A DNA stretch of 64,000 nucleotides from Collybiopsis luxurians FD-317 M1 (taxonomy: Eukaryota > Basidiomycota > Agaricomycetes > Agaricales > Omphalotaceae). Below the pieces are notes generated by a model. That model was not told the origin of the DNA. It did no database searches and saw only the letters and a list, made by a program, of their open reading frames with translations. Positions 57,518 to 64,000 of the stretch are shown one piece after another. How positions within the stretch are numbered: the stretch's first letter is position 1; each line of letters opens with the position of its first letter. Position numbers and translations under genes: made by a program. The stretch spans positions 22,627 through 86,626 of the forward strand of contig KN834780.1 in NCBI GenBank assembly GCA_000827265.1. Direction: 5' to 3'.

Positions 57518-59671
57518 ATGATTCTTCCCGCCGCCATAGTCCTCCTCTTTCCTTTCCTCTTCGTCGTTTATGTGCGCAGAACCAAAAGATTCAATGCATA
57601 TCCACTTCCTCCGGGTCCTCGAAAGCTTCCCATAGTCGAGAACCTCTTCAGCATCCCCAAAAAAGGTTTTGTTTGGCTGGAATACGCAGAGATGTGCCGA
57701 AAATATGGCAAGTTTGGAGTTTTCTCGCAACGTCTCAACACGTTCTAACGTCAAGATACTGAATATAGACTCGGACATCATACATTTGAGTGCTCTGGGA
57801 AACTCAATCATCGTGCTGAATTCCGCTGTCGTGGTTAGCGACCTGATGGAAAAGCGTTCTTCAATCTACTCCAGCAGACCACAGTCTGTGATGCTCGGAG
57901 AGCTAATGGGGTAAGTACTCTGATCCTCTCTTCGTACACCAAAAAGCTTTCAGGATCTTTAGGTGGGGAGAGTACCTCGTATTCAGGCCTTACGATGATG
58001 GCTAGAAAGCCCAACGAAAAATAGTAAACCAGGCCTTTCCAACCAGTGATATGAATCGATTTCAGCCAAAACTGCTGTCGGCAACGCACGAACTACTTCG
58101 ATTATTGGCTCAGACTGACGATCTCGCAAAGGATTTATTATCGTTAGCGGGCAACTATACTTCCTATTAATATGCTAATTCTCACCAAATAGATGGGCTT
58201 CCGTATTTATCTTGGATATTGTCTATGGGATCCACCCAGACGAAAATAACTCATATTTGACTACTGCCGTAGAAGCAGTGGAGTCGTTGGCCCTTGCCGT
58301 AAATCCTGGCGCATTCTACGTCGATCAAATTCCTATCTGTGCGTAAATCACATCATTAAGTCCTTCATCGCCAATGATATAGCATGCTTCCTAAGTAAAA
58401 TATCTACCCGAATGGTTTCCCGGAGTTGCTTTCAAACGTAAAGCGAAAGAGTGGAACGAGTTGCGTATCAAAATGACGAACACTTTTGATGTCACTAAAG
58501 AGGAAATGGCAAGTCGTGTTGATGTTCACCTTGAAATCATCTCATTTATGCGCAAAATTGTTAAGGCTTTCGGAACCGCAACTCCTTCGCTTACCTTAGT
58601 CGCCCTGGAACAGATGGACCTTTCTCAAGATACAAAAGAGCAAGAGCAGCGTATCAAGAGAGCTTCTGCAACAGCATACGCAGGTGAGTCCAACTGGACA
58701 CCATCTGTAGTATAAGCCACTTCTATTGTTCTCTTCTCCATCCCTTCTCGCTTTTCCCTTATACTCAATTGAATTCCTTTGTAGGTGGAACTGATACGTC
58801 AGGTTAGTAAAGAGCCAATGGTTTTCAGCACATATACAGCTATTGACAGTGATTATCAGTTGCCGCATTGGAATCCTTCATTGCCCTCATGTTAATGCAC
58901 CCAGAAATTCAACACAAAGCTCATAGCGAGCTGGACAAAGTCCTTGGGCCAGGAGATTTACCAAGTTTCAGTGATGAACTATCTTTGCCATATATTACAG
59001 CAATTGTACGAGAAACACTTAGATTTCAACCACCAACTCCTCTTGGTACGTAGGGTCTTCGGCATTGATTCGGACTTGTATTTACGGGATAATTTGAACG
59101 CACAGTGATTCCGCATCTAGTCACTCAAGACAACATTTACAACGGATACTTCATTCCCGGAGGAAGCATTATCATACCTAACGCTTGGTAGGTCCACCTC
59201 AGAGAATGATACCTGACTACCTATCAACTCCCAACGATCTTTGTTGCTAGGTCAATCCTCCACGATGAAAAAGATTATCCCAACCCAAACCAATTCGACC
59301 CTTCACGTTTTCTTGATTCTGAGGGAAAGCTTAATTTAAACATCAAAGATCCTTCCGCCGCATTTGGTTTTGGAAGGCGTGTTTGTGTAGGTGAAATTTA
59401 CTCTTAGGCACGTCTGTAAGACTGATTACTCTATTTATTTACGTAGCCTGGCAAGCATATCGCCCTTGCCTCGTTGTTCATTGTAATTGGATCTATACTC
59501 ACTTGCTACACAATCGAACCAGAGCTGGACGAATACGGAGAGCCTGTAAAACCGGAAGTTAAATGGAATCCGGAGCCGACAATGCTCAATAACCCACTTC
59601 CTTTTAAATGCCGGTTCGTTTCACGTTCCCAAGAAATCGAAGAGTCCCTTCGACGATTAAAGGAGATTTAA
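57518..59671 (+). pseudogene. Cytochrome P450 3 with a single nonsense codon
   Basis: Same exon plan as the other copies, including GC-AG introns at 57708 and 58509. The exon after the second intron reads YLVFRPYDDG then TAG (58003-58005) where the other copies have TGG (Trp), then KAQRKIVNQAF. All other exons are open: I-helix [26 protein letters not shown], and the stop at 59669-59671. One codon is missing before the heme loop (SAAFGFG against SGATFGFG). A single TGG-to-TAG change in an otherwise intact gene suggests very recent loss, or an allele or sequence error. Confidence 0.8.
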
Positions 59672-60572
59672 TTCTCGAAGAAGATAATGTAAAATAGACT
59701 ATTGCAAAAATGAGACAGTTTCCCGATTAGTTCAGACACAAAATGACTCGGAAAAGAAGTAGGTTATTGATACCGACTTGATGCTAACTACGGCACTCTA
59801 CCTCTGTCTAGCTTGAAAAAAGTGTAGGCTAGCTTGTGTATGTTTGAGGGCGAGCTCTTGCAACTCATTCAAAACTCGGGAACATCATCTTTTCCTAGAG
59901 CATGCGGCTCAAGAGTCACAGGCATTTGCTTCAACTGTTCATTGTTGCCAGTACTCTTACCATGTCCGGAACCAGTACTAAGGGCAGACCGTTGATATGC
60001 TGCAGCTCGCCAAAGACCATTCATCGCTGACGTTCCCTCCGAGGTCGGATATGGTGACGAAGGTAGGCTGAAAATGGCCGAAGAGCAAAGAAGACCTGGA
60101 TCGACGTAGCTTACTTCCCGGCTGCTTCAGGTCGCGTTATCTAATCTTATCGGTACTTACATAGATAGATTAGAAATGATATCGTGTTTCAAGTTTCCAT
60201 TGTCGGTAACTTCAGGTCCCTTCGGAAAAAGAAAGAGTTCGAAAACGCCGAAAATCTCGTAATGTCATCCAGACGCTGACCGCCAGAAGTAAACAAGATC
60301 CAAGGAGCCGTCAAATTAAGACTGAAGTCTAGAATTCGACTTTTTCCTGGCCCTTGAAAGCCAAGCGCTGGTATTCAAGTATTATCCTGCAGATGTACAG
60401 TTGACTATGTATGGCACTCGAAATGATTCCCGTCACAGCTTCCGAGAGTCTAGACCCACTTTAACTTTGAGCTGCCAATGTCATAGACATGTGTAGTAAA
60501 TACAAGCATTCGAATGGAAGCTCTCCGTGACGACCTACGTAAATTTTCTTTCTTTACCACCGCCACGCCACG
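59672..60572. other. P450-3/P450-4 spacer
   Basis: Diverged copy of the unit spacer, with the left half of the palindrome (ATCTAATCTT at about 60138) followed by a degenerate right half. The part from 60290 resembles the other P450 leaders. No gene. Confidence 0.5.
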
Positions 60573-62727
60573 ATGACTCTTCTTGCCACCACAGTCCTCC
60601 TCTTTCCTTTCCTCTTGGTCGTTTATGTGCGAAGATTTAAAAAATCCAATGTGTATCCATTTCCTCCGGGACCTAGAAAGCTTCCCCTCTTTGGAAACCT
60701 CTTTGATGTCCCAAATAAAGGTTTCATTTGGCTGGATTACGCTGAGATGTGTCGGAAATACAGCAAGTTTGGAGTTTTTCTATTTTCGCAGTTCAGTAGG
60801 TTTGAATTACTATACTCAGATTCGGACATCATACATTTGAATGCTCTGGGAAACTCAATCATTGTACTCAATTCTACCAAGGCGGTTAACGACCTTGTGG
60901 AAAAACGTTCCTCGATATATTCCAGCAGACCACACTCTGTGATGCTCGGTGAACTAATGGGGTGAGTTCTCTGATTCTTCTTTCATACCTGAAGCTTATC
61001 ATTACATTTAGATGGGGAAAGTACCTCGTCTTCAGGCCATACGATGATGGATGGAAGGCGCAACGAAAAATAGTCAATCGATCTTTTCCTCCAGGAGATA
61101 TAGGACGTTTTCATCCAAAGTTATTATCTGCAACGCATGATCTTCTCCGAATCTTAATTAAAACCAAGGATTTCAAAAAAGATTTACAATCGTTAGCTAT
61201 ACCTCCTATTTAGGCCGACTTATGCACCTACACTAATCCTTTTCAAACAGATGGGCTTCTGTATTTATCCTGGACATCGTCTATGGGATCCACGCAAAAG
61301 AGACTGACTCGTATCTAACCACAGCCGTAAAAGCAGCCGAATCGTTAGCTCTCGCGGCAACTCCTGGAGTATTTTACGTCGATCAAATTCCCATTCGTGC
61401 GTAACTACGTTCCCTGATCCTCCATTTACCAGATAACCCAGCATTCCGAACACATAAGTGAAATATGTACCCGAATGGTTCCCCGGAGCTACGTTCAAAC
61501 GTAAAGCAAGAGAGTGGAATAATCTGCGGATCAAAATGACGAATATGTTTGATGTCACTAAGGAGCAAATTGTAAGCCCCTCACTCATTCATCTAGACAT
61601 TCTGCATTATTGAAACAATTTTGTTCAGGCATTGGGAACCTCAACCCCATCGCTTACATCAGTTGCCCTGGAGCAGATGGATCCCTCCCAGAGTACGATA
61701 GAGCAAGAAGAGCTTATCAAAATGACATCTGCAGCAACTTACGGAGGTGATCCTGATTCCATTCGTACAACGCTTCTATTCCTTCTAATGTCACTTCCTC
61801 CCATACCCATTATACTCATTTGAACGTCTTATAGGCGGTACTGATACATCAGGTAGGCAAAGAACAGCAACTCATCGGAGTCAGTAGAAGCTCATTCACA
61901 AGGATTATCAGTCATTGCATTGCAATCCTTCGTTGCTCTCATGTTAATGCACCCTGAAATTCAACATAAAGCTCATAGCGAGTTGGACAAAGCTCTTGGA
62001 CCGGGAAATTTACCGAGTTTCAGCGATGAACCGTCCTTGCCATATATCACAGCAATTGTGTGGGAGACACTCAGGCTTCAGCCTGTAGCCCCTCTTGGTA
62101 CGTTGGGATTTGATGTATATTCATGAGATAATTTGGAACCTTTAATACACAGGAATTCCGCATCTAGTTACCCGAGATGACATCTATGAAGGGTATTTTA
62201 TACCTAAAGGAAGTATTGTGATATATAACGCCTGGTTAGTCCGCCTGGTTGCCCATCATACGCTATTCGAGTATAACGACCGAGCGGTCTTCGTTCCTAG
62301 GTCGATTGGCCATGATGAAAAAGTCTATCCCAACCCAAACCAATTTAATCCTTCACATTTTCTCGATGATAAAGGAAAGCTCAATCTCAGCAACAAAGAT
62401 CCATCCGGCGCTACATTTGGTTTCGGAAGGCGTATTTGCGTAGGTAATATTCATTATCAGGTGCATCCGTAAGACTCAATATTCTATTCATTTACGTAGC
62501 CTGGCAAACATATCGTAATTGCATCAATGTTCATTGTGATTGCGTCCATCCTTACATGCTACATTATCGAGCCAGAATTGGACGAACATGGTAAAAAAGT
62601 CGAGCCGAAAGTAGATTGGAATCCAGAGCCGACATTGCTCAATGGCCCACTTCCTTTTAAATGCCGGTTCATCCCTCGTTCCAAGGAAATCGAGGAGTCT
62701 CTTCGACGATTAAAGTCCGAATTTTAA
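60573..62727 (+). CDS. Cytochrome P450 monooxygenase 4 (open, altered PERF motif)
   Basis: About 513 residues in eleven exons like P450-1; exon 1 (60573-60762) is two codons shorter. Anchor LLATTVLLFPFLLVVYV, hinge YPFPPGPRKLP, I-helix GGGTDTS, ETLR, heme loop FGFGRRICPGK. The PERF-position motif is PSHF: the Arg that normally pairs with ExxR is His. The first intron is GC-AG (60763), but the intron after exon 5 has a normal GTAAGC donor (61572), unlike its paralogues. The frame is open throughout, and the stop is at 62725-62727. The gene may be active with changed heme-pocket stability, or may be starting to decay. Confidence 0.85.
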
Positions 62728-63591
62728 TGATAATATAGAATAGACTACTGCAGAAATGAGACTGTTTCCCTTTCAGTCCAGACACGAAGTGATTCAAGAA
62801 GAAAAAAGTTTTTACAACTCTTCTCAACAGGTTATCGATACCAACTACGCCCTCTTTCAACCCATTCCAAATTGCGATCAACATTATCTCCTGGCGTAAG
62901 TATGCTTCGACCGTTCGTTGCTGGTGCTTACCATGTCCGGAGCCTGGTACCTGAGGCAGACCGTTACTATGCTGCAGCCCGCCAAAGACTTTTCATCGCT
63001 GGCGTTCTCGCCGTGGTTGGATACGGTGTCAAATTAAGGTAGGTTGAAGATGGCTGGCCAGCTTCGAAGAGCAACGAAGACCTGTATTGACATAGCATAG
63101 GGCTGTTTCAGGTCTAGTTTTATCATGTACAGATTACTAGATAAGAAACTTTACTTGTTCCAGCATTCGTTAGTTCAAAAATCTCGAAAAAAAAAAAAAA
63201 GTCGAAAATTACGAGTGCATGGAATGGAATGCCGAGTTTGTGCTGCGATGATTTTGTGCCTGATCCAAGACAGGCAATTTTTAAATTGATCATATCCAGA
63301 TCTGTCCGCCAACGTGGTTATTCTGAGAGTCACAAGGAGCCGCTACTGTAGTATGACTGAAGTTTGGCATTCAGCCCTTTTTCTTCAATTCGCTGGATAG
63401 AAAGTTGAAACAATGCGATGTTATCGAACCACATACAACAGGACTCAATCTGCCCATCCACATACTCCGAATAAATCATTGCATGACACACAACTTGAAA
63501 TTGCGCCCTGTGACAAAAGCTCCGCGCCACTCGCTGCCATACTTAGTAGCTCCATGTTGTGGCCTATCCTTCTCACGTTATCACCACCATC
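62728..63591. other. P450-4/P450-5 spacer
   Basis: The first half resembles the other 3' flanks. Around 63221-63290 is an inverted copy of sequence found before P450-2 (32138-32202). A-run at 63188-63201. No gene. Confidence 0.5.
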
Positions 63592-64000
63592 ATGACTTTT
63601 ATCGGCGCCATCGCCCTCCTCCTTCCCTTCCTCTTCGTTCTCTATGTGCGCAGAACAAAAACATCCCATGAGTACCCACTTCCTCCGGGTCCCAGAAAGC
63701 TTCCCGTAGTCGAGAACCTCTTCGACATCCCAACCAAAGGTCTCGTTTGGCTTGAATATGCTGAGATGTGTCGAAAATACAGCCAGTTTTGGAGTTTCTT
63801 TCCCTAGGCATTCTTACGCGTTCTAAGTTTGAGTTATTAGATTCGGACATCGTACATTTGAGCGCTCTGGGAAATTCAATCATTGTACTCAATTCGGCCA
63901 GAGTGGTTAGCGATCTTGTGGAAAAACGGTCCTCAATCTATTCGAGCAGACCACACTCGGTGATGCTCGGAGAACTGATGGGGTAGGGGGTTTGATTTTC
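63592..64000 (+). CDS. Cytochrome P450 5, 5' end (runs off the window)
   Basis: ATG at 63592; exon 1 (63592-63781) encodes the anchor IGAIALLLPFLFVLYV and hinge YPLPPGPRKLP up to MCRKY. The next exon starts after TTATTAG at about 63841 and reads [20 protein letters not shown] to LGELMG, where a GTAGGG donor begins at 63985. The donor of the first intron reads GCCAGT, even further from consensus than the GCAAGT of the other copies. Intactness beyond 64000 is unknown. Confidence 0.8.

Overview
The window is nuclear DNA of a filamentous basidiomycete, most likely an agaricomycete. The evidence is dense short introns of about 50-60 bp with GT-AG (some GC-AG) ends and CTNA-type branch points, a tandem cytochrome P450 family of agaricomycete type, a KDZ-family transposase with its zinc-binding N-terminal region, and ZZ and F-box genes typical of mushroom genomes. 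No prokaryotic, organellar or viral gene was seen.

Layout. (1) 1-2648 is the right part of a Mutator-like element with long terminal inverted repeats, itself split by a 2-kb insertion; a compact complete copy lies at 20087-21106 with a perfect 9-bp target duplication. (2) 2649-6215 and 11817-15356 are two copies of a 3.5-kb segment carrying a dead importin-beta (Sxm1/Nmd5, importin-7/8 type) gene and part of a ZZ zinc-finger gene. More decayed importin pieces sit at 6216-6770 and 15643-16350. (3) Each decayed piece lies just beyond the 3' end of one member of a pair of paralogous minus-strand genes (7026-10189 and 16607-19139). These share a C-terminal region with identical exon layout but have different N-termini, ankyrin repeats in one and an unrelated helical region in the other. 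(4) 21880-23040 is a secreted aspzincin-type metalloprotease. (5) 24370-28460 (minus) is a large VNX1-like vacuolar cation/H+ exchanger. (6) From 28927 to the window end lies a head-to-tail array of five cytochrome P450 genes: 1, 2 and 4 are intact, 3 has one nonsense codon, and 5 runs off the window.

The most striking object is a 22.2-kb DNA transposon at 34924-57132 inserted between P450 genes 2 and 3. It has terminal inverted repeats of about 110 bp, a perfect 8-bp target duplication (AATCTTAT), and arrays of short palindromes (TGCAT...ATGCA) just inside both ends in opposite orientation. It carries a KDZ transposase gene and about eight further genes, most without a recognisable function. 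The transposase and two cargo genes each carry an in-frame TGA where arginine (CGA) is plausible, and the transposase also has a frameshift, so this copy looks decayed although several cargo genes remain open.

How it fits together. The left third is a history of duplication and transposon insertion around an importin locus. The middle holds ordinary genes, a secreted protease and an ion exchanger. The right half is a P450 cluster grown by unit duplication (gene plus flanks) and then split by the giant element. Exon-intron structures were worked out by hand; for the exchanger, P450-1, P450-2 (checked through its first seven exons), the protease, the two paralogous genes and three cargo genes the exon lengths keep frame throughout, which supports the models.
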